A stretch of 64,000 nt of DNA from Polystyrenella longa (GCF_007750395.1 NZ_CP036281.1:3743001-3807000), one strand, 5' to 3'. Numbered from the stretch's first letter, positions 36,921 to 46,631 are shown. The notes: a model not told the origin generated them from the sequence alone. Numbers and translations: made by a program.

Positions 36921-37543
36921 TTGTTCATTCTCCCATCGCGAAAACGATCATTGTCCCTGTTGGAATGGTCAAAGATGTGACTGAATTCCTGATAGAAGCA
37001 ATTTCAGCAGTTTTCGGGGCTGTGGGGGTCATGTCGAAAAAAAGGGCTGGAAGGTTCCACTGGTACAGATCGTGCTTGACACTTACAAAAAAAGGGTGAT
37101 ATCGTAGAGGGTAACAGGATTTATGCAGGCCAGTTGGTAACAATCAGGATATGATATATCTGGTGTTGTCAGAACAGTATCAGGGTTATTTCCACCCGAT
37201 TGGGGAATAGAAACCTGTTCAGTTTGCAAGGACATCTGTTACACTTCTTTCTTCACCTGAGGACCTTTTCATTCCGGAATCGTCTTTCCTATCTGAAAAT
37301 ATCCAAAACAGCGTCCTTTGGTGATGCACCAGTGATCGCCATGGGAAAGTGGATTGAAATTTCCCGAGCGAGCGGTACTGACCTTTTTCATTTTTGAACA
37401 TCGTCTGATTTGATCAATCTTTGATCCTGTCTTCCGGGCCATCTCAAAACCCAATAGTCGATCCATTTGTTGGGACGGTATTCATCGAATACCAAGCTCT
37501 GTGTATCGACAATCCACTCCAATTGAGACCCGCAATCCTCACC
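36921..37543. other. Long leader region of the 37544 gene
   Basis: 623 bases without a supported gene. It contains a promoter candidate at 37076-37105 and a loose AT-rich element near 37150. Several short frames exist on both strands but none is convincing. Confidence 0.5.
37076..37105 (+). promoter_or_regulatory. Candidate sigma70 promoter
   Basis: TTGACA (37076-37081), 18 bases, TATCGT (37100-37105). The -35 is a perfect consensus. It would give a leader of about 430 bases before the gene at 37544. Confidence 0.45.
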
Positions 37544-39055
37544 ATGAAACATGACGTTCACACCATGTCACATCTAAAAACCAGAACACTCTGCTTCTCC
37601 ACGCTGATAGCCACCTTGATTCTCTTTGTGGATGCGCCACAGTCTGTGTTTGCGCAGGAGGACTCCGGTAATTTTTTCGAAGGTTTTGCCAAGCCGTTGC
37701 GAAACCTTACCGCGGATGGTGGTTCTGAGGATATTGCAGACAGTAAAACGGAACAGGCTCCTCCCCCTGCCGTAGAAGAGTTGGCACTCGATTTGTTGGT
37801 GAGTGGCCAGACACACCCCTCTCAACAAATTGATACAGAATTGACTAACGCCGAGGCCATCAAGGATTTTGCCCGTAATCGTTCTCAGCTCGGAGACATT
37901 CTTGAGGAAGGAAAGATTGATAGCGATTCGATGGAAGTCATTCGCAAATCGCTTGAGCAATTGCTCTATTCATTGACGGTCAAAGAGCACCAGAAGTCGG
38001 AAGAAAGTAATAAGATCTACGATTTGCTCTACCGTTACTTTGTCAAAAAGTCAGGTGAAGACCTCCCTCCCATACAGCGGCAGCGATATCGTGAGCAAGT
38101 TTTTTCACAGATGCTCCCCCTAATGGAAGAAATGCTGAAACAGAATTATTTCGTGCGACTGCGGATTGCGATTCTGCTTTCTGATCTCGATCTAAAAATT
38201 GGTGATTACCGAAATAATATCTCACCGGTACCTTTTCGCGCTGCAGTCGACCTGGCTCTGAAAACGGTTGCCTCAGAAGATCAACCCGAAGCGGTCAAAA
38301 TCTGCTGTCTTCGATCATTGCACAAAGGCCTTCAATACGGTGATTTTTCCAAAGTCTATCGCCTGCAGATTGTGGCCGTCTGTATCGACCAGTTATTGGG
38401 CAAAGCAGATAACTGGTGGTATCAACGTGAACTCGTGAAATGCCTGGAAGTCTCCGATGTCGACATTGACGAAAATGGAGTTCCGGTTGTCGTACACGCA
38501 CTAGCTGTAGTTCTGTCTGATCCGACTCGCAACAAAATGGTACGCAGTCAGGCTGCTCATGCATTAGGCCGGGTACCCATCTCTTCCGGAATGCGAATCA
38601 ATTTCGAACTGCTGTCTTACGAACTGCTCAGCTTCACAATTAGTATGGCTGAAGAACGAGACGACATGATCAGTTCCTACGAAGGATCCCAAGTACCTGC
38701 CGCTTTCATGTCCCACTGGGGCCTTTGTTTTGGGAACGTCTATCTGGCCTACCAGCCACTCGATCAACAGGAAAAAACCAACGAAGTGGGGCTGCTCCAG
38801 AGAACAACTCGCCCAGGTATGAATGACCATGCGACTCAGATTAAAGAGACGTATTCCCGGATCCATCCGTTCTTCAGCTTTTTGCTGAACAAAAACAACT
38901 TCAACACCAAGTTCCCAGAGGCGATGGTGACTTCGGGCAAGAAATGGTTGGAAGAATATCCCCCCAGTGATTTCAAAGTCGCGCCCAATACAGAAGCTCT
39001 CGTCAACCTGAATCAGAAATCCCAACCTGAAGCAGCTCAAACAGCCTCTCGTTAG
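37544..39055 (+). CDS. Hypothetical secreted alpha-helical repeat protein
   Basis: A 503-residue protein (ATG at 37544; 37565 is also possible, MSHLKTRTLCFST). N-terminal signal peptide (CFSTLIATLILFVDAPQSVFAQ). The rest looks all-helical and HEAT/ARM-like: RLRIAILLSDLDLKIG, PEAVKICCLRSLHKGLQYGD, RSQAAHALGRVPIS. No catalytic motif. A planctomycete-specific protein of unknown function. Confidence 0.65.
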   Translation: MKHDVHTMSHLKTRTLCFSTLIATLILFVDAPQSVFAQEDSGNFFEGFAKPLRNLTADGGSEDIADSKTEQAPPPAVEELALDLLVSGQTHPSQQIDTELTNAEAIKDFARNRSQLGDILEEGKIDSDSMEVIRKSLEQLLYSLTVKEHQKSEESNKIYDLLYRYFVKKSGEDLPPIQRQRYREQVFSQMLPLMEEMLKQNYFVRLRIAILLSDLDLKIGDYRNNISPVPFRAAVDLALKTVASEDQPEAVKICCLRSLHKGLQYGDFSKVYRLQIVAVCIDQLLGKADNWWYQRELVKCLEVSDVDIDENGVPVVVHALAVVLSDPTRNKMVRSQAAHALGRVPISSGMRINFELLSYELLSFTISMAEERDDMISSYEGSQVPAAFMSHWGLCFGNVYLAYQPLDQQEKTNEVGLLQRTTRPGMNDHATQIKETYSRIHPFFSFLLNKNNFNTKFPEAMVTSGKKWLEEYPPSDFKVAPNTEALVNLNQKSQPEAAQTASR

Positions 39056-39458
39056 AGATCGCTTTTCATTAAGAGCCCTTACGCGCCAGAAATTGCTACT
39101 GGGCCAGAAATTGCTACTGGGCACTGTGGCTTGGCTATTGGTTTTCGAATGCAGATGCAGAACCTTGCGAGATTTTCAGAGTAACCATGCCTGGCGATTT
39201 CTGTATTGAGTTCGCTGCATCGTCCAAAAACTTCGCTGGTCTTTCGCTTTAACTGGCTGCCACTTGTAACCCGTAAGCACTCCCCTTCCTGCTGCAGGCA
39301 AGATGCCATCGTTTTGTTGTGCATCCTTCCAGTACGTTTGAAGATAGACGTAAAAAAAGCGTGCTCTCAATTGTGATCACTCACAATTCAAATGCACGCT
39401 CTTACGCTGTCAACAAGCTAAGCCAGTGGCGAGTTGGCAACTTTAAAAGCCTAGCCGC
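39056..39458. other. Intergenic region with 18-bp tandem duplication
   Basis: 403 bases with no supported gene. It contains the tandem repeat at 39085-39120. Confidence 0.5.
39085..39120 (+). repeat. Exact 18-bp tandem duplication
   Basis: GCCAGAAATTGCTACTGG occurs twice in direct succession (39085-39102 and 39103-39120) just after the stop of the 37544 gene. Looks like a recent slippage duplication. Confidence 0.9.
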
Positions 39459-39854
39459 CTATTTGGCATTCGCTTTGGCACCGTCTATCATCGTCGAAAT
39501 GCTCTTCAACTCACTTTTAGTGAGGTTGCTGCTGGAGATATCCAGCAAAGCAGCGAAAGCGTTTTCTGTCGAGTTATCGAACAGAGAAGTGACGACATGT
39601 TTCAGTACCGACTTGCGGACAGTCTCTTTAGACTCGGTCGGACGGTACACGTATTTCGTTCCGACTTGTCGATGTTTCAGGTGGCCCTTTTCTTCCAGTA
39701 GACGCATCATTGCACGAATGGCGGAATAGCTGGGTGGATCGGGCAGTTGCTTGAGAACGTCTGATACAGAAGCTTCTTTCAGATTGTAGATCGCTTCCAT
39801 AATCTGACGTTCACGACGGGCAAGTTGAGTGTGTGATTTTTTTTGTGCTTTCAT
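39459..39854 (-). CDS. BlaI/MecI/CopY-family repressor
   Basis: A 131-residue winged-helix regulator. LARRERQIMEAIYNLKEASVSDVLKQLPDPPSYSAIRAMMRLLEEKGHL (residues 11-58) is the DNA-binding domain, then RQVGTKYVYRP, the wing, and a dimerisation helix. Family members are usually cut by a BlaR/MecR sensor, but none is adjacent. In planctomycetes they are numerous orphan regulators. Its own upstream sequence (39855-39910) contains short inverted segments that could be operators. Confidence 0.9.
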   Translation of the reverse strand: MKAQKKSHTQLARRERQIMEAIYNLKEASVSDVLKQLPDPPSYSAIRAMMRLLEEKGHLKHRQVGTKYVYRPTESKETVRKSVLKHVVTSLFDNSTENAFAALLDISSSNLTKSELKSISTMIDGAKANAK

Positions 39855-40259
39855 TTGATTTTTACAGCCTCATTCGTCCTTGTCTAAAAGTAGTTAAGTG
39901 AACTTCAAACGAAAACCACTGAACCAATCAAGAGTGTGAAATGTTGATTAATCAGCTTACAATTGTAAGAGCGAATTTTGAAAATCGCAACTACTGATTC
40001 TGCAATGAATTCAACTCTTTGGCGATTTTGAACATTCCCTACTGAATTTCTCCCTGGATTGCTTATAATGACTGATCATATGACGTCTAACAGGGGTCGA
40101 TTTGGCAAACATGCATCTGATTCAGACTGAAGCCAGTTGCTAACAAGAAGTGATTTTGCCATATTCTAAACTAGCGTTGGCGATCTCTTCGTATATTTTA
40201 TAGCTGTTCATTTATTCTTCAGTTGAGCCGAGATCATTGCTGACGGCGGAGTTTGTTGA
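39855..40259. other. Divergent intergenic region BlaI/GYF
   Basis: 405 bases of AT-rich DNA, probably the promoters of both divergent genes and the BlaI operator. No gene or repeat recognised. Confidence 0.45.
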
Positions 40260-41150
40260 ATGATCAACGAGTGGTACTATCAGCAGGACGGGGAGGAAAT
40301 CGGCCCCGTTCCATTTGAGCAGATCAAAGATTTGGCGCGGAGTGGCCAGTTGTCACCCGAAGATCAGATCCGAGATGCTGTCTCTGGTATGCTGCTCCCA
40401 GCCAAATCAATTGGTGGATTGTTTCCCGCACCGACAGCGAACTCAAACAATTCTTCAGTGCCTCCCGCAAGACGGCGCCGAACCTCCCAGGATTCGTTAT
40501 CCCAGAATTCGACGCAACGTCCCACCAATACTCGCCGCCCACGAGAGCGCAACCTGTACGAAGAAAGTAGCATCGGCAAAGTCGCTCAGGAGGCGATGGC
40601 CGAACAATCGCGGACCAGCGATCGCGATCGCAGACAGAAGTCTCTCGAAAGTGGGACTGCACGCTACGAATCGGCAAATTCCAAAACTCGCCAGACTGCC
40701 AGTCGAATTGGTGAATACGCAGAACAGATCAACGACAATGAAGAGAGTGAGTCTCGCTTTGCCTTTTTGGGTGAGCTTAAGGAACACCCCATTAAACTCA
40801 CGATTCTGGCTGTTTGCATAGCAGCTGGGATTTTCAAATGGCTGCCAGAACGCGACTACGGTCCCCAGGTATATAAAGAGTTCAACAAAATCTACGCCGA
40901 TGTGGATCACGCCCTTACGGAAGGGGCAACAGAAGATGAATGGAACTCTTTAAAAGAGCAGTCGCGTGCAGAAATCGAAATTCTGAATAACAAGTTGGCG
41001 ATGAAAGAAACTCGCTCTCCCGTCGAACGACAACTGATCACAATCGGAAAAAACTTATACGTTCTCTTTGACGCGCCTGGCAATCAACTTGAAGCAAAAC
41101 AAGGGGAAGTCGTCAAGTCGCTGAACAACGTCCGTGAACAGTTGGAATAG
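40260..41150 (+). CDS. GYF_2-domain membrane protein
   Basis: A 296-residue protein. Residues 1-55 (EWYYQQDGEEIGPVPFEQIKDLARSGQLSPEDQIR) are a GYF_2 domain (DUF4339), a peptide-binding fold common in planctomycetes. A long disordered basic stretch (58-160) follows, then one membrane segment at about 180-194 (LTILAVCIAAGIFKWL) and a C-terminal helical domain. The GYF_2 domain would lie in the cytoplasm. Partners unknown. Confidence 0.8.
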   Translation: MINEWYYQQDGEEIGPVPFEQIKDLARSGQLSPEDQIRDAVSGMLLPAKSIGGLFPAPTANSNNSSVPPARRRRTSQDSLSQNSTQRPTNTRRPRERNLYEESSIGKVAQEAMAEQSRTSDRDRRQKSLESGTARYESANSKTRQTASRIGEYAEQINDNEESESRFAFLGELKEHPIKLTILAVCIAAGIFKWLPERDYGPQVYKEFNKIYADVDHALTEGATEDEWNSLKEQSRAEIEILNNKLAMKETRSPVERQLITIGKNLYVLFDAPGNQLEAKQGEVVKSLNNVREQLE

Positions 41151-41171
41151 CCTCCCACCAAGCTAAGACGG

Positions 41172-41834
41172 TTGTCGATTTTGAAACAATACTGCGGTGC
41201 CGTAAACGACAGTTCCAGGAAGGATGCTCTCATTACTGCGTTTCATTCTCTCGATCAGATTGAATCGAGCATCTGGAAAGGGTTGTCCCTCGCGCCAACC
41301 GAAGTCCTCCATCCATGGAGACTCCCCGCACTCGGAACCAACAGCGAGGAAGGTTGCGAATTGCGAACAGTTGTTCTTCGCTCCTGCGATGCCGCCACTC
41401 GCACCCTTTATGCTCATACCGACCTTCGCTCTCCTAAAGTCCTGCAGGTGGAGCAACACTCCCGTACCTGTTGGTTGTTCTATCATCCTGAACAGCGGAC
41501 TCAACTTCGTATCATCGGGCGGACTCAAATACATCATCAGGATACGGTGGCCGACCAGTTCTGGACGGAAAGCGATCCCACCAGTCTCAACCTGTATCGT
41601 GCCCCGCACCCGCCCGGGACCGTTCAGCCTGGGCCAGACCCTAATCTTCCTTTAGAAATTCGCGGGCGTAAGCTCAGCCGCGAGGAAGTAGAACCGGGAA
41701 GAGATATATTCGTCGTGATGGCGACAAGAATCGAATCCATCGACTGGCTCCGACTCGATCAGGCTGGTTCCCTTCGCGCGCTATTTAAATGGGACGATGA
41801 GAACCAGCGGACTGCGAATTGGATTTCGCCGTAA
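41172..41834 (+). CDS. Pyridoxamine 5'-phosphate oxidase-like FMN-binding protein
   Basis: A 220-residue split-barrel flavoprotein. HPWRLPALGTNSEEGCELRTVVLRSCD (N-terminal strand pair, R-T-V-V-L-R FMN contact), TDLRSPKVLQVEQ, and C-terminal WDDENQRTANW resemble PNPO-like and heme-utilisation-type proteins. It probably binds FMN but need not oxidise PNP. The start is unclear: TTG at 41172, giving MSILKQYCG; TTG at 41181 is another option. Lies 21 bases after the GYF gene. Confidence 0.75.
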   Translation: MSILKQYCGAVNDSSRKDALITAFHSLDQIESSIWKGLSLAPTEVLHPWRLPALGTNSEEGCELRTVVLRSCDAATRTLYAHTDLRSPKVLQVEQHSRTCWLFYHPEQRTQLRIIGRTQIHHQDTVADQFWTESDPTSLNLYRAPHPPGTVQPGPDPNLPLEIRGRKLSREEVEPGRDIFVVMATRIESIDWLRLDQAGSLRALFKWDDENQRTANWISP

Positions 41835-42151
41835 ACACTGCAATGGTTCTGTATTCCTGCATTTCGACCAACATTTCCCGGATCCGTCGATCTGCCACTG
41901 CAACGAGTAAATATGCAGGCGTGGTAAAGTTTATCGATTTTAACGTTAATACCGATTCTCACCCGAGCCGATAATATCCCCATAAGACTCGACTGTTTGG
42001 ATGCGCGTCATTCCGAAGGGAACAACCCAGATGGCTCTAACCAAGAGTGACCATCTATGGTAAGTAAACAGCGAGTACGAAGTTTCGTAACATCAGATAG
42101 CCTGACGATGCTGATTCAAATCAGCCAGGTTCTACCCGGGGGGGGAAGCAG
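41835..42151. other. Intergenic region
   Basis: 317 bases with no gene, terminator or repeat that I can support. Confidence 0.45.
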
Positions 42152-42694
42152 ATGCGCTGGATCTGCGTATGTTTACTCGTCTGTCTACTCGCTTCATCAG
42201 GGTGCATGCACCGGGGCCGCGACAAAGTTGTTTACATGCGACCCGAATACAACGCTCTGAACCGTTTGTCGTTTAACATCGACAAGTATTCCCACCAGCC
42301 TCCGCGCGCCCGCCATGTAGATTACTACAGATGGATGTACAACAAAGGTCCGATCGATCGAACCTTGCTTCCTGAACTTTACACTCATCAGCCTATCACC
42401 AGCGATACTCTTATGCCTGTAGTAGCGGAGAGTGGAGAAACCGAGCCAACCCAGACGATCAACGCGGAACCCTGGCAATGGTCACAGTCCACACCGGGAC
42501 AACCTGCTGTTCAACTGGAAAGAATTTCGATGCCAGATCAAAACAATGGCATTCAACTCCTTTCCGGACAGGCTGTACATCCAACTTCGACCACTGCTCC
42601 GACAGCTCAGCAACGGCCCACGATGCGGCCTACAGTCCGGCAGCAAAGAAGACCACCAAATCAATGGATGTTCTCACCAGTCGTCAATCATTGA
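42152..42694 (+). CDS. Hypothetical lipoprotein
   Basis: A 180-residue protein with a lipobox (LLASSGC, cysteine at residue 18) after a signal sequence. ATG at 42152 has GGGGGG just upstream. The N-terminal part has conserved-looking tyrosine/arginine pairs (HVDYYRWMYNKGPIDRT); the C-terminal part is glutamine/proline-rich and disordered. No recognised domain. The stop overlaps the end of the convergent gene at 42684 by 11 bases. Confidence 0.6.
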   Translation: MRWICVCLLVCLLASSGCMHRGRDKVVYMRPEYNALNRLSFNIDKYSHQPPRARHVDYYRWMYNKGPIDRTLLPELYTHQPITSDTLMPVVAESGETEPTQTINAEPWQWSQSTPGQPAVQLERISMPDQNNGIQLLSGQAVHPTSTTAPTAQQRPTMRPTVRQQRRPPNQWMFSPVVNH

Positions 42695-43886
42695 TCGTAG
42701 CGTCGTCTTTGCTGACATCTTGCAGTGCCTCTTCCGAGTCCGCATTCAGCTCTTCCAGTTCACCTGCTTCGATCAGTTTCATACGCTGACGAATCAAGGT
42801 ACTGGTAGGCCCCACCCATAAGAAAGGTTTACCGGTTTCATCGATACGGCGTTCCGCTCGAAGGCGTAGTGGTGAGAGACCTTTGTTTAAGAGCAAGTTC
42901 CAAGCTGTCACATCGGGGCGAATCGTTAGCTTTAAATCGTCAGGGTTTAATTGGATGGCCCGGAAGTTATTGTGGTCAATCACGATCGGAATTCCAGTTC
43001 CTTTCTCAATGAATTCAATAAACTCATTGAGAGTAAAATCACGAACCCGGACCGTTGTCCGTGCATAAAAACTGGGAGCGATCTGTTTAGGATACCCTTC
43101 CCAATCCCAGCCAACAGGCCACTGCGTCCCGTCTTCCTCGAGTGGATCGATGGTAAGCACTATTCGACCGTCTGGTAGTCGCGTTGGTGCAAAGCCGAGA
43201 CCAAACTCTCGTAGAAAAATCGCCAATGATGACCCGAGACTGATTCCGCCGAGATTCTCGGGAAATTGAAACTCACGAAGATCAACATTTCGCAAATGGT
43301 TCTTCGTTTCATCCGTCAATACCACGGGAAGAGCCGCAGGTAATCCAATCCTACTCAGTCCCTCCGCAAAGTTGGATTTTTTTAAATCTGCTTTCACGTT
43401 CGTCGACAATTCCAGTCGCACGAAGGCATATTGCTCTTCGGAAAGACCCCATAGAGGTTTCCCCGCCGGATCACCCAAGGCGCCATATTCCTTTAAAGAA
43501 GCAATCCACGTTTTGAACTTCTCTTTCTCATTCTGCTTGGCACGGCCCGCTGTCAGCTTCACATCGCCGTTGATTTCCACCACACCCACGATATGAATAT
43601 GACGAACACCATTCCGGATCTCCTCCGTGATGGAAGGTTCTTCTTTTCCAATAGTCTGTCGAATCCGCAGCGGTATCATGAGATCAGAAAAGAAGTCATA
43701 CCATTGCCGCGCCGTGACATCTTGTCCACGAGCACCAGTCAGCAATTCAAACTCAATCTGAGTCGAGGACACCTTCGCAGGGGGACGATAACGGGGCCCC
43801 GGTTCCGGTTCTTCCTGAGCTGACAGATTGGGTAGTAGCATCAGGGAAAGCAGTACGAGACAAAGGCAGGATAGGGATCTCTCCAT
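42684..43886 (-). CDS. Hypothetical secreted protein, possible STN-like domain
   Basis: A 400-residue protein with signal peptide (LCLVLLSLMLLPNLSAQEE). The C-terminal region VRVRDFTLNEFIEFIEKGTGIPIVIDHNNFRAIQLNPDDLKLTIRPDVTAWNLLLNKGLSPL (about 285-345) matches the short N-terminal secretin/TonB (STN-like) pattern, in which a strand, a helix and a beta-hairpin repeat. No TM or enzyme motif. Function unknown; related proteins are common in planctomycetes. It may belong to the cell envelope. Confidence 0.6.
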   Translation of the reverse strand: MERSLSCLCLVLLSLMLLPNLSAQEEPEPGPRYRPPAKVSSTQIEFELLTGARGQDVTARQWYDFFSDLMIPLRIRQTIGKEEPSITEEIRNGVRHIHIVGVVEINGDVKLTAGRAKQNEKEKFKTWIASLKEYGALGDPAGKPLWGLSEEQYAFVRLELSTNVKADLKKSNFAEGLSRIGLPAALPVVLTDETKNHLRNVDLREFQFPENLGGISLGSSLAIFLREFGLGFAPTRLPDGRIVLTIDPLEEDGTQWPVGWDWEGYPKQIAPSFYARTTVRVRDFTLNEFIEFIEKGTGIPIVIDHNNFRAIQLNPDDLKLTIRPDVTAWNLLLNKGLSPLRLRAERRIDETGKPFLWVGPTSTLIRQRMKLIEAGELEELNADSEEALQDVSKDDATIND

Positions 43887-44245
43887 CAGTTTTTCCGTTC
43901 CGAACTATTTATTATCTATCGTAGACTCAAATCCGCTTGATTATCAGCTTGATTAATGACTCCCCGTAATCTTATCGGTTCCGGCAGGACGGGTTAAGGG
44001 GAATTTTGGACTTCATTGTCTGTTGAGGGTTTGTCAAATAGGACAGCCCCCTTGAGCCTGCCTGCGGCGTGTGTTGTAATATGAGAACGCATCCTGAAAC
44101 CCGGTTGAGGCTACGTTTATGCTTACAAGCAAGAACGAATCTGACCCATCAGAGGTTTTCAGGACCGTTTAGAGTCAACTTCGCCCCATTAGTCCCACCC
44201 ATTTCGAACATCTGGTTCGAACGAGTAAGAAGAGGTCCCACCCTA
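43887..44245. other. Intergenic region with R3 repeat
   Basis: 359 bases upstream of the Gfo/Idh gene. It contains R3 copy 2 at 44090-44180. The reading frame of the oxidoreductase is open through here, but the real start is at 44246. Confidence 0.6.
44090..44180 (+). repeat. R3 dispersed repeat, copy 2
   Basis: CATCCTGAAACCCGGTTG (44090-44107) is the reverse complement of 16197-16214; then ACAAG, GAAT, ACCCATCAGAGG, TTAGAGTCAAC follow as in 16336-16420. Confidence 0.55.
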
Positions 44246-45592
44246 GTGATAAATCCAAAGACTCCCAATAATTTGAACCGCCGTGATCTTTTGAAAGCAG
44301 GAGCCGCGTTAACGGCGACTGCTCTTCCGCTCAACAACGCCCGACCTGCAGCGGCTGCTGAACCAACCCAAAAATTACGGACGGCTCACATTGGGGTCGG
44401 TGGTATGGGGGGAGCAGACTTGAACCAAGTCGCGACTCATCCACGCGTCGAAGTCACTGCTCTCTGTGATATAGATTCCGGCATTCTGGAAAAGGCGTCT
44501 CAAAGTCATCCCAGTGCGAAGACATACCAGGATTACCGGCAACTCTTCGCCGAATTGGCGGGCGAAATCGATGCCGTGGTCGTCTCCACACCAGATCACA
44601 CGCATGCCCCGGCAGCAATGATGGGACTGAATCACGACAAACCCGTTTATTGCCAAAAGCCACTGACCCACGAGATCTACGAAGCGCGACAATTGCGTCT
44701 GGTAGCGGAACAGAAACAATTACCGACTCAGATGGGGATCCAAGTCTCTTCCTCCGCCCAGTACCGGGGAGCAACTCAGTTGATCCAGGGAGGGATCATC
44801 GGCAAAGTCAGTGACGTTTACGTCTGGTCACACAAAAACTGGGGCTACGATGGTCCTGCATTCGAAGGTGAAGATGCGATTCCAGAATCAGTCGCCTGGG
44901 ACCTCTGGCTGGGAACAGCGGCCGAACGCCCCTACAAGAAGGGAGTCTATCACCGCTCTCAGTGGAGGAAGCTGATCGATTTCGGAACAGGTACGTTGGG
45001 CGACATGGGCGTTCACATCTGTGATACTCCCTACCGTGCACTTCAATTGACTGCTCCCCTCTGGGCCCGCACAACGTGCCGACCTCCAACAGGCGTCGGT
45101 CATCCCGAGCAGAACAAAGTCGAGTATGAGTTCCCCGGAACGGCGCACACCACAGAGACATTAAAGTGGACTTGGTTCGACGGTGCCATGTCTCCTCCCG
45201 ATCTTTCCAAGTTTAATCTGCCCGCTGATCTGAAACTCCACGATCAAGCCGCCTTCTTCGTCGGAGAAGAAGGGACTCTCCTGTTACCACATGTGGCCAA
45301 TCCTCGGAAATTCGTCGATGGTAAAGAAGTCCCAGTCGAGATGCCCAAACTGGAAATTAAAAACCATTATCATCAATGGGTCGATGCATGCCTGGGTGAA
45401 GACGAGACGATCTCCAGCTTTAGCTATGGCGGTCCTTTGACAGAAGCTTTATTATTGGGCGTCGTGGCGAACAGGTTCCCGGGCAAGACGCTGGAATGGA
45501 ACGCCGAAAAAATGGAAGTGACCAATCTGCCCGCTGCTAATAAACTGATTCGCCGAAACTATCGAGAAGGATTCGAAGTTAACGGACTATAA
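44246..45592 (+). CDS. Tat-exported Gfo/Idh/MocA-family oxidoreductase
   Basis: A 448-residue enzyme with GTG start at 44246 (GAGG upstream). It opens with a twin-arginine signal (NRRDLLKAGAALTATALPLN, cleaved near AAA), so it is exported folded, with cofactor. The Rossmann domain starts RTAHIGVGGMGG, followed by VVVSTPDHTHAP and CQKPLTHEI, the EKP-like motif (K is the usual catalytic lysine); the C-terminal alpha/beta domain follows. Planctomycetes have many such proteins, thought to act on sugars in the periplasm. Substrate unknown. Confidence 0.88.
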   Translation: MINPKTPNNLNRRDLLKAGAALTATALPLNNARPAAAAEPTQKLRTAHIGVGGMGGADLNQVATHPRVEVTALCDIDSGILEKASQSHPSAKTYQDYRQLFAELAGEIDAVVVSTPDHTHAPAAMMGLNHDKPVYCQKPLTHEIYEARQLRLVAEQKQLPTQMGIQVSSSAQYRGATQLIQGGIIGKVSDVYVWSHKNWGYDGPAFEGEDAIPESVAWDLWLGTAAERPYKKGVYHRSQWRKLIDFGTGTLGDMGVHICDTPYRALQLTAPLWARTTCRPPTGVGHPEQNKVEYEFPGTAHTTETLKWTWFDGAMSPPDLSKFNLPADLKLHDQAAFFVGEEGTLLLPHVANPRKFVDGKEVPVEMPKLEIKNHYHQWVDACLGEDETISSFSYGGPLTEALLLGVVANRFPGKTLEWNAEKMEVTNLPAANKLIRRNYREGFEVNGL

Positions 45593-45594
45593 GA

Positions 45595-46452
45595 GTGAGC
45601 CAAAAGCGATCTGACGACGTCGAAAAGCAACCGCTGCCCTGGCGGGAGCGTTGGTACGAAATCATTTTCGAAGCCGACACCCCGGCAGGGAAGCTGTTCG
45701 ACGTCCTGTTGTTGATTGCGATTCTACTGAGCGTATTCGTCGTCATGTTGGAGAGTGTCAGCTCGGTATACCAAGCGAACAAAAATTTGATTGATGGAAC
45801 AGAATGGTTCTTTACCATTCTATTTACCATCGAATACGTCGCCAGAATTGTCTCTGCCCGTCGTCCGTTTCGGTACATCTTCAGTTTTTATGGTGTTGTC
45901 GACATTCTATCGATCCTGCCAACTTATCTGACGCTTTTGGTCCTGTTCGATTTTGAAGTAGACACGCTGACAAGACTGACTGTTGTGCGTGCCCTTCGTC
46001 TGTTGCGTGTATTTCGTGTTTTCAAATTGACGCACATGTTGTCGGAAGCAACAGCGTTGCGACAGGCAATCTGGGCTTCCCGGGCGAAAGTTGCCGTCTT
46101 CATTACGTTCGTCGTGATAGCCGTCGTGATTGTAGGTTCCGCAATGCACTTGATTGAAGGACAGAACAACCCAGGCTTCAAGTCGATCCCGCAGAGCATG
46201 TACTGGGCTATCGTGACGATGACTACTGTTGGTTACGGGGACACCGCCCCGACGACCATTACAGGCAAGACGGTAGCTTCATTTATGATGATCCTGGGAT
46301 ACTGTTTCATCATCATACCAACAGGGATCGTCTCGGCAGAACTATCTCAGGCCGTTAGGAATAAAGTCACAACGCAAGTCTGCCCGGAATGCATGGCGGA
46401 AGGACACGATTTAGACGCGACGCACTGCAAATATTGCGGGGCTCGTTTGTAA
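45595..46452 (+). CDS. Voltage-gated potassium channel with C-terminal zinc ribbon
   Basis: A 285-residue six-helix Kv-type channel. S4 is RLTVVRALRLLRVFRVFKL with arginines every third or fourth residue (127-145), the pore loop holds the K+ filter TVGYGD (211-216) and S6 follows. A cytoplasmic tail ends CPEC ... CKYCGARL with C263, C266, C278, C281, a zinc ribbon-like fold not usual in bacterial channels. GTG start at 45595, 2 bases after the oxidoreductase stop, so coupled. Function: K+ conduction; the zinc part may be a sensor. Confidence 0.88.
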   Translation: MSQKRSDDVEKQPLPWRERWYEIIFEADTPAGKLFDVLLLIAILLSVFVVMLESVSSVYQANKNLIDGTEWFFTILFTIEYVARIVSARRPFRYIFSFYGVVDILSILPTYLTLLVLFDFEVDTLTRLTVVRALRLLRVFRVFKLTHMLSEATALRQAIWASRAKVAVFITFVVIAVVIVGSAMHLIEGQNNPGFKSIPQSMYWAIVTMTTVGYGDTAPTTITGKTVASFMMILGYCFIIIPTGIVSAELSQAVRNKVTTQVCPECMAEGHDLDATHCKYCGARL

Positions 46453-46531
46453 GGTCGATCCTGGCCGAAGCCAGGATTCGTCTAATATTTCCAACGCAGC
46501 GGTAACATCACCAGTCAGATTCATACTGGAC

Positions 46532-46631
46532 TAGATCCTGTCCAGGATAAGTGTGGCGGCTATCGGTCCCGAATAGCCCTTAAAAACAGTAGGCTACGCC
46601 GTCAGAACACCCTACGGTTATCTGGAATGCG
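46532..46631 (+). repeat. R1 dispersed repeat, copy C
   Basis: About 100 bases, in the same orientation as copies A and B. It contains the clear internal inverted repeat GGCTAT-CGGTCCCGA-ATAGCC. Its 3' end overlaps the last codons and the stop of the histidine kinase gene on the minus strand. Confidence 0.8.
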
